From: Herbiconiux solani NBRC 106740
GTDB taxonomy: Bacteria; Actinomycetota; Actinomycetes; Actinomycetales; Microbacteriaceae
Length of the DNA: 35,020 bases
Direction of reading: 5' to 3'
Assembly (NCBI RefSeq): GCF_001571005.1
Contig: NZ_BCST01000014.1
Location: forward strand, 1 to 35,020
Shown here: one piece after another, positions 1 to 7,860 of the stretch
Numbering within the stretch: position 1 is the stretch's first letter
Layout of the letters: each line of letters opens with the position of its first letter
Made by a program: the position numbers and the translations under genes
Notes under the pieces: generated by a model
Seen by the model: the letters and a program-made list of their open reading frames with translations, nothing else
Database searches by the model: none
What the model was told of the DNA's origin: nothing

Positions 1-6
1 CCGGGC

Positions 7-2904
7 GTGCGCCGAGGCGGCAACGCGCCCGCCGCCTCCCGCCCCGCGCGCGCGGGCGACCGCGTGCCCGGCCCGCTCCGCCGCTTCGGCCGCCGCGGCC
101 TCCGGATCGTGGCCCTGGGCCTGATCGGCCTGGTGCTCCTGGCCGCGTCCTTCCTGCAGTCCACCGCATCCGAGCAGTTGAAGAAGACACTCGATGCCAA
201 CTGGCGCGGCGACTACGACATCCTCGTCACCGCCGCCGGGGCCTCGCCCCTGATCGACGGCGAGGAGACGCTGCTGCCCTCCGCTGCGCTGACCGACTCC
301 TCGCTCGGCCACATCCCCGACGACCTCGTCTACCGGGTGGAGGGACTCGAGGGCATCGACGTCGCCGCCCCGATCGGCGAGATCTCGACGACGACGACCG
401 GGGTGTCGAAGGTCACGCTCACCATCCCGCTCGACGGTTCGAGCGGCCCCCGGGCTTACCGCGCCACCACCTCGCTCGCGATCGACGACGGCGTCTCGGC
501 TCCGCGCACGGTCGAGCAGTCGGTCGACTTCGTGGTCGACCAGTCCACCTGGGAGGGCTTCCAGCCGGCGGGCGAGGGCCTCCCCGACAGACCGGTCCGG
601 GTGGTGACCTCCGCGGGCGGGGTCGGCTACGGCCTCGAGACCGACATCCCGAAGAACATCCGCTACGTCTACGGCGGCAGCGAGTCCCCGCAGCAGCCCC
701 CGGCCGGCCAGGGAGTCGCCGCGCTCACGCTCCCGGTGCAGGCCGTGAAGACGGCCCACATCGTGCTCGTCGACCCGAAGGCCGAGAAGGCCCTGCTCGG
801 CGACTCGGGCAGCGTGATGGATCCGCTCATCGACACCAGCGGCCTGATCGGGCGGCTCGGCGACCAGTTCTTCACCGCCGACAACCCGCCCGTCGAGGGT
901 GACGACCTGCTGACCCTGTTCGACAAGGGCGTGGCCACGATGCCCACCCCCGTGCTCACCCGCACGGTCGAGACCCCGTCGTCCGAGCTCACCGTGCAGC
1001 TGGCGCCGCTGGATGCCCCCCAGTCGGTGACGGATGCGGCGCTCCAGGGGATCACGGACGACGGCGACGGCGTGCGCGGGCTCGACCTCTCCCGGGTCTC
1101 GGCCGCTCAGCCGGGACCGGCGACCACGATCTACAGCGGAGCCCCCGGCGACGCGCTGTCCCCGCTCAGCTTCGACACCGTCGACATCCCGTGGCCGGGC
1201 TGGACCATGCCCGAGCTGCCCTCGTACGCGCACTACCCGCTGTTCCGGCTGACGGGTTCGCCCATCCTCTCCTCGGTCACGCCGATGGCCGACTCGGTCG
1301 TGCGGCCGACCGTCGTGCCGCCGTCGGCCGGCGACCCGGATGCGGAGCCCTCGGTCGAGCTCACCGCCTCGGGCATCGAAGACGGCGAGCTGATCTTCGA
1401 CACGCAGACCCCCATCCCGAGTTTCGAGGCCTCCGGTCTCGGCCCGATCGAGACCAACACCTGGCCGGTCGGTTCGTTCTCCCCGGCCGACCTCCACTCC
1501 GCCGGGGCCGGGCTCGGGCAGGTCGGGCTCGGCTACGACGCCGCAGACCCGGTGGCGCTGAACGGCACGCGGGCCGACGGTGCGACGGCCGTTCCGCCGT
1601 CGTGGTCCGGACTCGGGCTCAACACGGCGGGCGCCCTCGCCGTCGCCGACCTCGACAACGCGCTCGCGCTCGCGGTCGACGACCCGGTGTCGTCGATCCG
1701 GGTGCGGGTGGCGGATGTCGAGGGGTACTCCCCCGAGGCGCAGGCGCGCATCCTCGACGTCGCGAACCGCATCCGCGACCTGGGGCTCACGGCGACGGTC
1801 GTGTCGGGGTCGTCGTTCGAGTCGATCCCGGTGACGTTGCGGGGACCGGTGGGAGAGGCGGATGCGGATGCGGATGGGTCGACCGGCTCCGCAACCGCTA
1901 CCGCGACTGCCAGCCCGATCGCCGAGCCGCAGACCGCCCCCGTCGTCTCGCTCGAGTACTCACGCCTCGGGGCCGCGGCGAGCGCCGCTCAGGGGGTGTC
2001 GGCGACGAACCTCGCCCTGCTCGTGATGGCGATGCTCGCGGGGTCGGCGCTCCTGATCACCGTGCAGCTCAGCTCGATCGCCGCCCGCCGCACCGACTCG
2101 GTCGTGCTGAGGCAGATCGGCTGGCCGCGCGCCCGCATCCGCCGCTGGCTGCTCGCCGAGGAGGCGGTGCCGCTCGTCATCCTGCTCGCCGTAGGAGCCG
2201 GCGCCATCCTGCTCTCGGCGGTGAAGGACGTGACCTGGCCGCTCGTCGTGCTGGCCGTGGGGTCGAGCCTGCTCACCTCGGCCGTGCTCATCGGCCAGGG
2301 CGCCAACCCGCCCTCCGCACCGAAGACCGCGAAGGCGTCGACGCGGCGCGCCCGGCTCGCCTCGCCGTCCGCGCTGGGACTGCGTCTGGCGGTCACCTAC
2401 CGCGCCTCGACCGCGACCCTCGCGCTCGCGTTCGCGCTGGTCTTCCTCGCCGCGGCGACGGCCGCGGCCGTGCTCCAGGAGGGGCGCACCTCGGCCGGAC
2501 CCACCCGGCTGGGCGCCTTCGCGACGGCGTCCGCGCTCGTGCCGCAGGGCATCCTGATCGCAGTCACCCTCGCGGCGAGCTGCGTGCTCATCGTCGTGGT
2601 GCGCCGGCTCGGCCTCGCCCGGCGGACCACCCAGACCGAGGCCCTCCGTGCCATGGGCTGGCAGCGCCGCCACCTCGAGCGCTCGGCCGTCGCGGAGGTG
2701 CTCAGTTCGGCGGTACCCGGGTTCGCGCTGGGCGCGGCGTTCGCTGTCGTCGGGACGGTACTGCTCCTGCCCGACACGCTGATCGTCGCCGTGGTCTCGG
2801 GGGTGGTGGTCACGAGCGTCGTCACGGCGGTGGTGATCCGCGCGTCGGCTCCGAAGGGCACGACAGTGCCCGCCATGAAGGGCCGGCGCCGCGGACGGCG
2901 ATGA
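7..2904 (+). CDS. FtsX-like ABC transporter permease with large ectodomain (5' end possibly cut)
   Basis: This is the membrane subunit of an ABC exporter or lipoprotein/peptide-releasing machine of the FtsX/MacB type. There is one hydrophobic segment near residues 35-50, then a soluble, presumably extracytoplasmic region of about 600 residues. From about residue 670 there are two FtsX-like blocks of membrane helices (roughly 670-770 and 800-950), each containing a conserved turn (RQIGWPRARIRRWL and RAMGWQRRHLERS). The ending GRRRGRR is positively charged and so probably cytoplasmic. The GTG at 7 is only the first usable start. The frame is open to base 1, so the gene may begin outside the window. 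No ATPase partner gene lies downstream, so it would have to be upstream. The substrate cannot be inferred. The family call is firm, the start is not. Confidence 0.85.
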   Translation: MRRGGNAPAASRPARAGDRVPGPLRRFGRRGLRIVALGLIGLVLLAASFLQSTASEQLKKTLDANWRGDYDILVTAAGASPLIDGEETLLPSAALTDSSLGHIPDDLVYRVEGLEGIDVAAPIGEISTTTTGVSKVTLTIPLDGSSGPRAYRATTSLAIDDGVSAPRTVEQSVDFVVDQSTWEGFQPAGEGLPDRPVRVVTSAGGVGYGLETDIPKNIRYVYGGSESPQQPPAGQGVAALTLPVQAVKTAHIVLVDPKAEKALLGDSGSVMDPLIDTSGLIGRLGDQFFTADNPPVEGDDLLTLFDKGVATMPTPVLTRTVETPSSELTVQLAPLDAPQSVTDAALQGITDDGDGVRGLDLSRVSAAQPGPATTIYSGAPGDALSPLSFDTVDIPWPGWTMPELPSYAHYPLFRLTGSPILSSVTPMADSVVRPTVVPPSAGDPDAEPSVELTASGIEDGELIFDTQTPIPSFEASGLGPIETNTWPVGSFSPADLHSAGAGLGQVGLGYDAADPVALNGTRADGATAVPPSWSGLGLNTAGALAVADLDNALALAVDDPVSSIRVRVADVEGYSPEAQARILDVANRIRDLGLTATVVSGSSFESIPVTLRGPVGEADADADGSTGSATATATASPIAEPQTAPVVSLEYSRLGAAASAAQGVSATNLALLVMAMLAGSALLITVQLSSIAARRTDSVVLRQIGWPRARIRRWLLAEEAVPLVILLAVGAGAILLSAVKDVTWPLVVLAVGSSLLTSAVLIGQGANPPSAPKTAKASTRRARLASPSALGLRLAVTYRASTATLALAFALVFLAAATAAAVLQEGRTSAGPTRLGAFATASALVPQGILIAVTLAASCVLIVVVRRLGLARRTTQTEALRAMGWQRRHLERSAVAEVLSSAVPGFALGAAFAVVGTVLLLPDTLIVAVVSGVVVTSVVTAVVIRASAPKGTTVPAMKGRRRGRR

Positions 2905-2929
2905 CGCGCCACATGCGTGATCGGCAAGG

Positions 2930-2949
2930 GCCTGACGTGTACATCAGGC
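2930..2949 (+). terminator. Small hairpin after the ABC permease gene
   Basis: GCCTGA (2930-2935) and TCAGGC (2944-2949) form a 6-bp stem with an 8-base loop, 26 bases after the permease stop codon. There is no T-run. It may be a weak factor-assisted terminator or chance. The rest of the 98-base gap holds the promoter of the next operon and an imperfect palindrome GCAAGCGGTTGC at 2961-2972. Confidence 0.3.
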
Positions 2950-2990
2950 GAACAGATCGCGCAAGCGGTTGCAACTCTTGTGGTTAGTCG

Positions 2991-3019
2991 TTGACTTAGG
3001 TCGTGAACACCACTATGTC
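2991..3019 (+). promoter_or_regulatory. Probable sigma-70-type promoter of the glycosyltransferase operon
   Basis: TTGACT (2991-2996) and TATGTC (3014-3019) are separated by exactly 17 bases, close to the consensus for a housekeeping promoter. Transcription would begin near 3026. This would put the GTG at 3003 and the ATG at 3015 upstream of the transcript. It therefore favours the ATG at 3051, which has GGAG four bases before it. This is an inference from sequence only. Confidence 0.55.
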
Positions 3020-3050
3020 CGCCGAGCCCGGGGTCGCTACCCGGAGCCCG

Positions 3051-4277
3051 ATGAGCCCCCGCCCCGCGGCTCAGGGCCAGTCCCGGACCGAGCCGGGCGC
3101 CGACGCACTGAAGTCGACCGCTCCGATCCGCGTCGCTTCCGTTCCCGCGGGCCACGTGTACGTGCGGCACCTGTCGCCGGTGGGCGAGTCGGCGGACCCG
3201 GCCGTCGTGCGGCTGGCGGATCCGGATCCGGACGACCCGCGCCGCTCGGCCGTATCGCGCTGGTGGCCCCCGGTCATGCTCGATGCCGACTGGGTGCACG
3301 CCCACGCGGATGAGTTCGACGTGTTCCACCTGCAGTTCGGCTTCGACGCGCGCACGCCGGACGAGCTCCGCGCGCTGGTGGCCGCTCTCCGCGCCGAGGG
3401 CAAGCCGCTCGTGTACACCGTGCACGACCTCCGCAACCCGCATCACGCCGACCGCCGAGAGCACGACGCCCAGCTGGACGTGCTCGTGCCGGCCGCCGAC
3501 GGGCTGATCACGCTGACCTCCGGGGCGGCCGACGAGATCGCTCGGCGCTGGGGGCGCACCGCTCTGGTGGTGCCGCATCCGCACGTCGTCGACCTCGACA
3601 CGATGGAGCGGATGCGCGCCGTGAGGGAGGAGTCCGCGACCGCGGCGGGCGTCGCGACCGCGGCGGGCGACGCGACCGCCTCGGCTACCGGTGCCGACGC
3701 ATCCGCTCCTCGACCCTTCCGAATCGGCGTGCACGTGAAGAGCCTCCGGGCGAGCATGGACCCGCTGCCCGTCATCGAGACGATCGCGCGCTCGATCGAG
3801 GAGCGACGGCTCGGCACTGCCATCCTGCAGGTCAACGGCCACGCCGACGTGCTGCAGCCCGACGGGGCACGGTACGACGCCGAGCTGGCCGGCTTCCTCC
3901 GCGATGCCGAGCGGCGCGGGGTGCTCGAGCTCCGCATCCACGATTTCTTCACCGACGACGAGCTCTGGGAGTACCTCGCCTCGCTCGACGTCTCGGTACT
4001 GCCCTACCGCTTCGGCACGCACTCGGGCTGGCTCGAGGCCTGCCGCGACCTCGGCACCGCGGTCGTGGCCCCCGACATCGGCTACTACGCCGACCAGGGG
4101 CCGGTGCTGTCGTACCACCGCGACGGGGAGACCCTCGACGCCGAATCCCTCGAACGTGCGGTGATCGCCGCGATGAACAGCCCCCGCGCCGAGGGCGCCG
4201 ACATCGGCGAGTGCCTCCGCCAGCGCGCCTCGGTCGCGGCCGCGCACCTCGACCTCTATCGGGCACTACTGTCATGA
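3051..4277 (+). CDS. Glycosyltransferase (GT-B fold, GT4-like), first gene of glycan operon
   Basis: This is a sugar transferase of the two-Rossmann-domain GT-B type. The N-terminal half carries motifs seen in GT4 acceptors (DVFHLQFGFD, LVYTVHDLRNPHH). The C-terminal half carries the donor-side segment SVLPYRFGTHSGWLEACRDLGTAVVAPDIGYY. The two halves are joined by an Ala/Thr-rich linker encoded by a short tandem repeat (3636-3679). I chose ATG 3051 (408 residues) because GGAG precedes it and a TTGACT/TATGTC promoter lies just upstream. GTG 3003 (424 residues) and ATG 3015 are alternatives. The stop codon overlaps the next start (ATGA at 4274), implying translational coupling. Donor and acceptor are not inferable. 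The classical EX7E motif is not obvious here, so activity could be divergent. Confidence 0.8.
   Translation: MSPRPAAQGQSRTEPGADALKSTAPIRVASVPAGHVYVRHLSPVGESADPAVVRLADPDPDDPRRSAVSRWWPPVMLDADWVHAHADEFDVFHLQFGFDARTPDELRALVAALRAEGKPLVYTVHDLRNPHHADRREHDAQLDVLVPAADGLITLTSGAADEIARRWGRTALVVPHPHVVDLDTMERMRAVREESATAAGVATAAGDATASATGADASAPRPFRIGVHVKSLRASMDPLPVIETIARSIEERRLGTAILQVNGHADVLQPDGARYDAELAGFLRDAERRGVLELRIHDFFTDDELWEYLASLDVSVLPYRFGTHSGWLEACRDLGTAVVAPDIGYYADQGPVLSYHRDGETLDAESLERAVIAAMNSPRAEGADIGECLRQRASVAAAHLDLYRALLS
3636..3679 (+). repeat. 18-bp tandem repeat in glycosyltransferase linker
   Basis: The unit GCGACCGCGGCGGGCGTC (3636-3653) is repeated with one base changed at 3654-3671, and the first 8 bases occur a third time at 3672-3679. 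It stays in frame and encodes ATAAGV/ATAAGD in an Ala-rich interdomain linker. This looks like slippage-type expansion in a tolerant linker. Confidence 0.8.
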
Positions 4278-5347
4278 GGGCACTCCGGATCTGCCTGATC
4301 GCCTCGAGCCGTTTTCCCGTGCGGGAGCCGTTCGCCGGCGGCCTCGAGGCGCACACCCACTCGCTCGCCACGGCGCTCGCGCGGCGCGGGCACGAGGTCA
4401 CGCTGTTCGCTGCCCCCGGCACCGACCCGGCACTGGATGCGCGTGAGCTGACGATCGAGCCCTTCGAGTTCAGCGCCGCGGCCCGCAGCGACGTCGCCGC
4501 CCCGCCCGAGCACTGGATGCAGGAGCACCACGCGTACCTCGGCCTCATGCTCGAGCTCTCGCGCACGGCCGGGGAGCGCTTCGACCTCGTGCACAACAAC
4601 AGCCTCCATCACCTTCCCGTGGCGATGTCCGAGACGCTGCCGGTGCCGCTGCTCACGACGCTGCACACCCCACCGACGCCGTGGCTGGAGTCGGCGATGC
4701 GCCTCACGCCCTCGGCCCGCTTCATCGCGGTGAGCCGCTTCACGGCCGATCAGTGGCAGGCGAGCACGGATGCGGAGGTCATCCTGAACGGGGTCGACAC
4801 CACCCGCTGGCGGCTGGGTCCCGGCGGCGAGGGGGCGATCTGGTCGGGCCGGCTGGTCGCCGAGAAGGGCCCGCATCTGGCGGTGGAGGCGGCGCGGGTC
4901 GCCGGCATGCCCCTCGATCTGGCGGGGCCGATCTACGACCACGACTACTTCGACCGGCTGATCGCGCCCCGGCTCGACGACCGCATCCGGTACCTGGGCC
5001 ACCTCGGCACCAGCGAGTTGGCCGAGCGGGTCGGCCGGGCGTCTGTCGCGGTCGTGACACCGCAATGGGAGGAGCCGTACGGGCTCGTGGCGGCCGAGGC
5101 GATGGCGTGCGGAACCCCCGTCGCGGCGTTCTCGCGCGGCGCACTGCCCGAGATCGTGACGCCGGAGAGCGGGCGGTTGGCGCGGCCCGGCGACCCCGAC
5201 TCGCTCGCCGAGGCGATGCTGGCGGCCTCGCGGCTGCCGCGGGCGGGCGTCCGCCGCCATGCCGAGCTGCACTGCTCGCTCGACGCGATGGTGCGCGGGT
5301 ACGAGGCCCAGTACGAGGCCGCGGTCGAGCCCGCGCGCGCGGCGTGA
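4274..5347 (+). CDS. Glycosyltransferase family 4
   Basis: This is a retaining GT-B sugar transferase of 357 residues. The N-terminal motif LRICLIASSRFPVREPFAGGLE provides the glycine-rich loop. The C-terminal donor site contains the GT4 signature E267-x7-E275 (EPYGLVAAE) followed by AMACGTPVAAFSRGALPEI. The chosen ATG at 4274 lies in the ATGA overlap with the preceding gene. An in-frame start at 4211 would overlap that gene by 67 bases and is less likely. The stop overlaps the next start as GTGA at 5344. The nearest named relatives are nucleotide-sugar glucosyl- or mannosyltransferases, but the sugar cannot be told from sequence. It is probably cytoplasmic and peripheral to the membrane. Confidence 0.9.
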   Translation: MRALRICLIASSRFPVREPFAGGLEAHTHSLATALARRGHEVTLFAAPGTDPALDARELTIEPFEFSAAARSDVAAPPEHWMQEHHAYLGLMLELSRTAGERFDLVHNNSLHHLPVAMSETLPVPLLTTLHTPPTPWLESAMRLTPSARFIAVSRFTADQWQASTDAEVILNGVDTTRWRLGPGGEGAIWSGRLVAEKGPHLAVEAARVAGMPLDLAGPIYDHDYFDRLIAPRLDDRIRYLGHLGTSELAERVGRASVAVVTPQWEEPYGLVAAEAMACGTPVAAFSRGALPEIVTPESGRLARPGDPDSLAEAMLAASRLPRAGVRRHAELHCSLDAMVRGYEAQYEAAVEPARAA

Positions 5348-6465
5348 GCGGGGTCGACGCGACTCCTGTGGGCGAGCGGGCGGTGGTCGGGTACTACGTG
5401 CATCACGTGGGTAGCGGGCATCTCTCGCGCGCCGGCTCCGTCGCGGCGGCGCTGGCAGGGCGGGCCGCGGTGACCGGCCTGTCGTCGGTGGCGCGGCCGG
5501 CGGGGTGGGACGGCGGGTGGGTGACGCTCCCGCTCGACGCGGACGAGCATCCCGTCGGTGGCGCTGCTGCTGTCGATGGTTCTGCTACTGCCTCAGGCGA
5601 TGCGCACGACGTCAGCGCGGGCGGGCGGCTGCACTGGGTGCCGGTGGGGCACGCGGGACTGCGCGAGCGGATGGCCGGCATCTCGGCGTGGATCGCCGCC
5701 GCCCGGCCCTCGGTGATCGTCTCGGACGTGTCGGTCGAGGTGGCTCTGCTCGCCCGGCTGCACGGGGTGCCGGTGGTGACGGTCGCGCTGCCCGGGCGGC
5801 GCGACGACGAGGCGCACCGACTCGGGTTCGCAGTGTCGTCGGCGATCATCTCGGCGTGGCCCGACTCGGCCGAGGGGATGCTCACCGGCCTCGACCCCGA
5901 CGCCCGTGCGAAGCACACCGCGGTCGGAGCGATCGCGCGCTTCCCGTCGGATGAGGCGGGCCCAGCCGTGCCAGAGCCGTCGGCGGACGGGCGGCCGCGG
6001 GTGCTCGTGCTGAGCGGCAGCGGAGGCGGCGGGATGTCGGCCGCGGCGCGCGCTCGGGCCGAGGCCTCGGCACCGGACTGGCAGTGGGACGTGATCGGCG
6101 GCCCGGGCGGGCGGTGGGTCGCGGATCCGTGGCCGTTCATCCGCTCGGCCGACGTCGTCGTCACCCACGCCGGTCAGAACGCCGTGGCGGAGGTGGCGGC
6201 GGCGCGGGTTCCGGCGGTGGTCATCGCGCAGGATCGCCCCCACGACGAGCAGCGGCACACCGCTCGGGCGCTGGAGCGCGGGCCGTGGCCGGTCGTCACG
6301 GCGGACTCGTTCGAGGATGCGGACTGGCCTGCGCTCCTCCGTGCGGCCGCCGAGCTCGACGGCGACGACTGGTCGACCTGGAACGACGGCCGCGGTGCCG
6401 CCCGCGCCGCCGACGTCATCCTGCGCGTCGCCCGGGCCGAGGATGTTCTCGAGGCCGGGCTATGA
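5344..6465 (+). CDS. MurG/GT28-like glycosyltransferase
   Basis: This is a GT-B protein of 373 residues. It opens with GYYVHHVGSGHLSRA, which resembles the GxGGH-type N-terminal loop of MurG and UGT-like enzymes. It ends with a MurG-like donor block (VVTHAGQNAVAEVAAARVPAVVIAQDRPHDEQ), where MurG has a GxxT/S-x-x-E-x-x-x-x-x-x-P arrangement. GTG 5344 is taken as the start because it forms a GTGA overlap with the upstream stop and the protein fold begins immediately after it. The stop codon is again shared with the next gene (ATGA at 6462). It probably transfers a sugar from a nucleotide donor to a lipid or growing glycan. It is not MurG itself, since the surrounding genes are not cell-division genes. 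Confidence 0.82.
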   Translation: MSGVDATPVGERAVVGYYVHHVGSGHLSRAGSVAAALAGRAAVTGLSSVARPAGWDGGWVTLPLDADEHPVGGAAAVDGSATASGDAHDVSAGGRLHWVPVGHAGLRERMAGISAWIAAARPSVIVSDVSVEVALLARLHGVPVVTVALPGRRDDEAHRLGFAVSSAIISAWPDSAEGMLTGLDPDARAKHTAVGAIARFPSDEAGPAVPEPSADGRPRVLVLSGSGGGGMSAAARARAEASAPDWQWDVIGGPGGRWVADPWPFIRSADVVVTHAGQNAVAEVAAARVPAVVIAQDRPHDEQRHTARALERGPWPVVTADSFEDADWPALLRAAAELDGDDWSTWNDGRGAARAADVILRVARAEDVLEAGL

Positions 6466-7337
6466 GCGGCGACTTCGGATCGCGCCGGCCCGTCACCGCG
6501 CTGATCACGGTCGTGCACGGGCGCCACGAGCACCTGCAGCGGCAGCTCGAGGCGGTGGCGCTGTGCGACCCCTGGCCCGACCATCACGTCATCGTCGCCA
6601 TGGACGACCCCGCCATCGCGGGGCTCCTGCCGTCGGGCCCCGACCGCCCTCACCTCGTCACCGCCGACCCGCCCGCTCTCTCCCAGGGTGCGGACGGCGG
6701 CGGGGCACTGCCGCTGGCGCGGGCTCGCAACCTCGGAGCCACCACCGCGCTGGCGCTCGGGGCCGAGGTGCTGGTCTTCCTCGACGTCGACTGCCTCCCC
6801 GCACCGGCGGCGGTCGGCGCATACGCGGCCGCTGCGACGGCCGAGGAGACAAGTGGGCGACTGCTGTGCGGGCCCGTGACGTACCTTCCGCCGGCACCCG
6901 ACGGGGGTTACCGGCTCGACCGGCTGGCCGAATCCGACCGGCCGCATCCGGCCCGGCCCGCACCCGCGCCCGACGAGATCGAGCTCGGCGGCCCGCACGA
7001 GCTGTTCTGGTCGCTCTCGTTCGCCCTGCACGCCGACGTCTGGCGGCGGATCGGCGGCTTCGCCGAGGAGTACGTCGGCTACGGCGGTGAGGACACCGAC
7101 TTCGCCTTCACCGCCCGCAGCCGGGGCGTCGAGCTCGCCTGGGTCGGCTCGGCGCGCGCGTACCACCAGCACCACGCCGTCTCGTCGCCGCCGGTCGAGC
7201 ACGTGGCCGAGATCGTGCGGAACGCCCGGGTCTTCCACGACCGCTGGGGCACCTGGCCCATGCAGGGCTGGCTCGACGCCTTCGAGCAGCGCGGCCTCGT
7301 CACCCGCGACCCCGCCGGCGCCTACCGCGTCTCGTAG
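6462..7337 (+). CDS. Glycosyltransferase family 2 with galactosyltransferase-type C-terminus
   Basis: This is a GT-A type transferase of 291 residues. The metal/nucleotide-sugar motif is the DVD of VFLDVDCLP (D108-V-D110). The C-terminal segment GGFAEEYVGYGGEDTDFAFTARSRG matches the Glyco_transf_7C region, in which the ED pair binds acceptor or catalyses transfer. A conserved histidine run (AYHQHHAVSS) follows. The start is the ATG in the ATGA overlap with the previous gene. It is the last gene of the four-gene operon and the only GT-A member. The hairpin element at 7400-7468 lies 62 bases after its stop and probably marks the transcript end. Confidence 0.88.
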   Translation: MSGDFGSRRPVTALITVVHGRHEHLQRQLEAVALCDPWPDHHVIVAMDDPAIAGLLPSGPDRPHLVTADPPALSQGADGGGALPLARARNLGATTALALGAEVLVFLDVDCLPAPAAVGAYAAAATAEETSGRLLCGPVTYLPPAPDGGYRLDRLAESDRPHPARPAPAPDEIELGGPHELFWSLSFALHADVWRRIGGFAEEYVGYGGEDTDFAFTARSRGVELAWVGSARAYHQHHAVSSPPVEHVAEIVRNARVFHDRWGTWPMQGWLDAFEQRGLVTRDPAGAYRVS

Positions 7338-7399
7338 CTCGACCCCCAATCCGGGCGCGCACCCGTGCCCGCTTCCGAACCCGACACGTCCCGCCCGAA

Positions 7400-7468
7400 T
7401 GTCCTCGACCCGTCAATTGTTGTCGCTACTCACATGGAATAGCGACAACAGGCGACGGGTCGAGGACA
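7400..7468. repeat. Compound hairpin element, copy 1 (shared with 7764-7840)
   Basis: A perfect 15-bp outer inverted repeat pairs 7400-7414 (TGTCCTCGACCCGTC) with 7454-7468. Inside it, separated by a 3x3 internal loop, an 11-bp stem pairs 7418-7428 (TGTTGTCGCTA) with 7440-7450 (TAGCGACAACA). The loop is 11 bases (7429-7439) and ends in GAA. The distance from the inner edge of the outer arm to the loop is 14 bases on each side, exactly as in copy 2. It lies between convergent genes (stops at 7337 and 7483), so it could end transcription from both sides, but there is no T-run. Related by core sequence and geometry to copy 2, so it is a repeated element and not a chance terminator. Confidence 0.92.
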
Positions 7469-7482
7469 GGGTGGGCGCCTGC

Positions 7483-7719
7483 TCAGTCGACGAGAGCGGG
7501 CTCGGAGATGGGATGCGGGGCGCGAGCCGGATCGGCAGAGTGCGCCCGCTCGAGCGCGGCCTGCGCATCCTCGACGGACTCGAACAGGCCGAGCGAACGG
7601 CCGGTGACGACAGTCGCGCGGTAGGCGCGACGGGCCTTGCGGGAGACGATTCCGGCGGGGCGGCCCTCGTCGAGGGCGACCCAGAGGCCGGCTTGCGGAT
7701 GACGCCATTGGATCCTCAT
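7483..7719 (-). CDS. Small protein of unknown function between two hairpin elements
   Basis: This is a 78-residue soluble protein starting MRIQWRHPQAGLWVALDEG. It appears to fold as a short beta-rich N-terminus (LWVALDEGRPAGIVSR, AYRATVVTGRSLGLF) followed by a helix (SVEDAQAALERAH) and a Pro/Ala-rich tail. The ATG at 7719 is preferred over the upstream ATG at 7755 because conserved-looking sequence begins there. No clear Shine-Dalgarno site is present, so the start is tentative. It has no signal peptide, membrane segment or cysteine. The gene is monocistronic, with hairpin copy 1 starting 14 bases past its stop and copy 2 lying 44 bases before its start. I do not recognise a family. A regulatory or nucleic-acid-binding role cannot be asserted. 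Confidence 0.6.
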   Translation of the reverse strand: MRIQWRHPQAGLWVALDEGRPAGIVSRKARRAYRATVVTGRSLGLFESVEDAQAALERAHSADPARAPHPISEPALVD

Positions 7720-7763
7720 GACACCAGGCCTACGCGCGTCCGGCCCCGGAGGCACGGGGTTGA

Positions 7764-7840
7764 CACCACGCCGAGACGTCGCTTGTGGTCGCTAAACAGG
7801 GCGAATAGCGACAGCAAGTGACGTCTCGGCGACAGTGGTG
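7764..7840. repeat. Compound hairpin element, copy 2 (shared with 7400-7468)
   Basis: Bases 7769-7794 pair with 7806-7831 to give a 26-bp stem with one G.A mismatch (7787/7813) and two G.T pairs. The outer 12 bp (CGCCGAGACGTC) and the inner GTCGCTA/TAGCGAC are perfect. The loop is 11 bases (7795-7805) and, like copy 1, ends in GAA. CACCA (7764-7768) can extend the stem with TGGTG (7836-7840) across a 4-base bulge. The 14-11-14 spacing of arms and loop is identical to copy 1. It begins 20 bases past the stop of the leftward PfpI-family gene, so it may also serve as that gene's 3' end. Confidence 0.92.
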
Positions 7841-7860
7841 ACGGCACGAGGGCGGACGCG

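Noticed and set aside
2961-2972. GCAAGCGGTTGC as a LacI-type operator before the glycosyltransferase operon
   Set aside because: It is an imperfect palindrome (one inner mismatch), occurs once and has no LacI-family gene nearby.
2397-4247. A long open frame on the minus strand across the permease and first glycosyltransferase genes
   Set aside because: It crosses two well-supported opposite-strand genes and its product has no recognisable domain.
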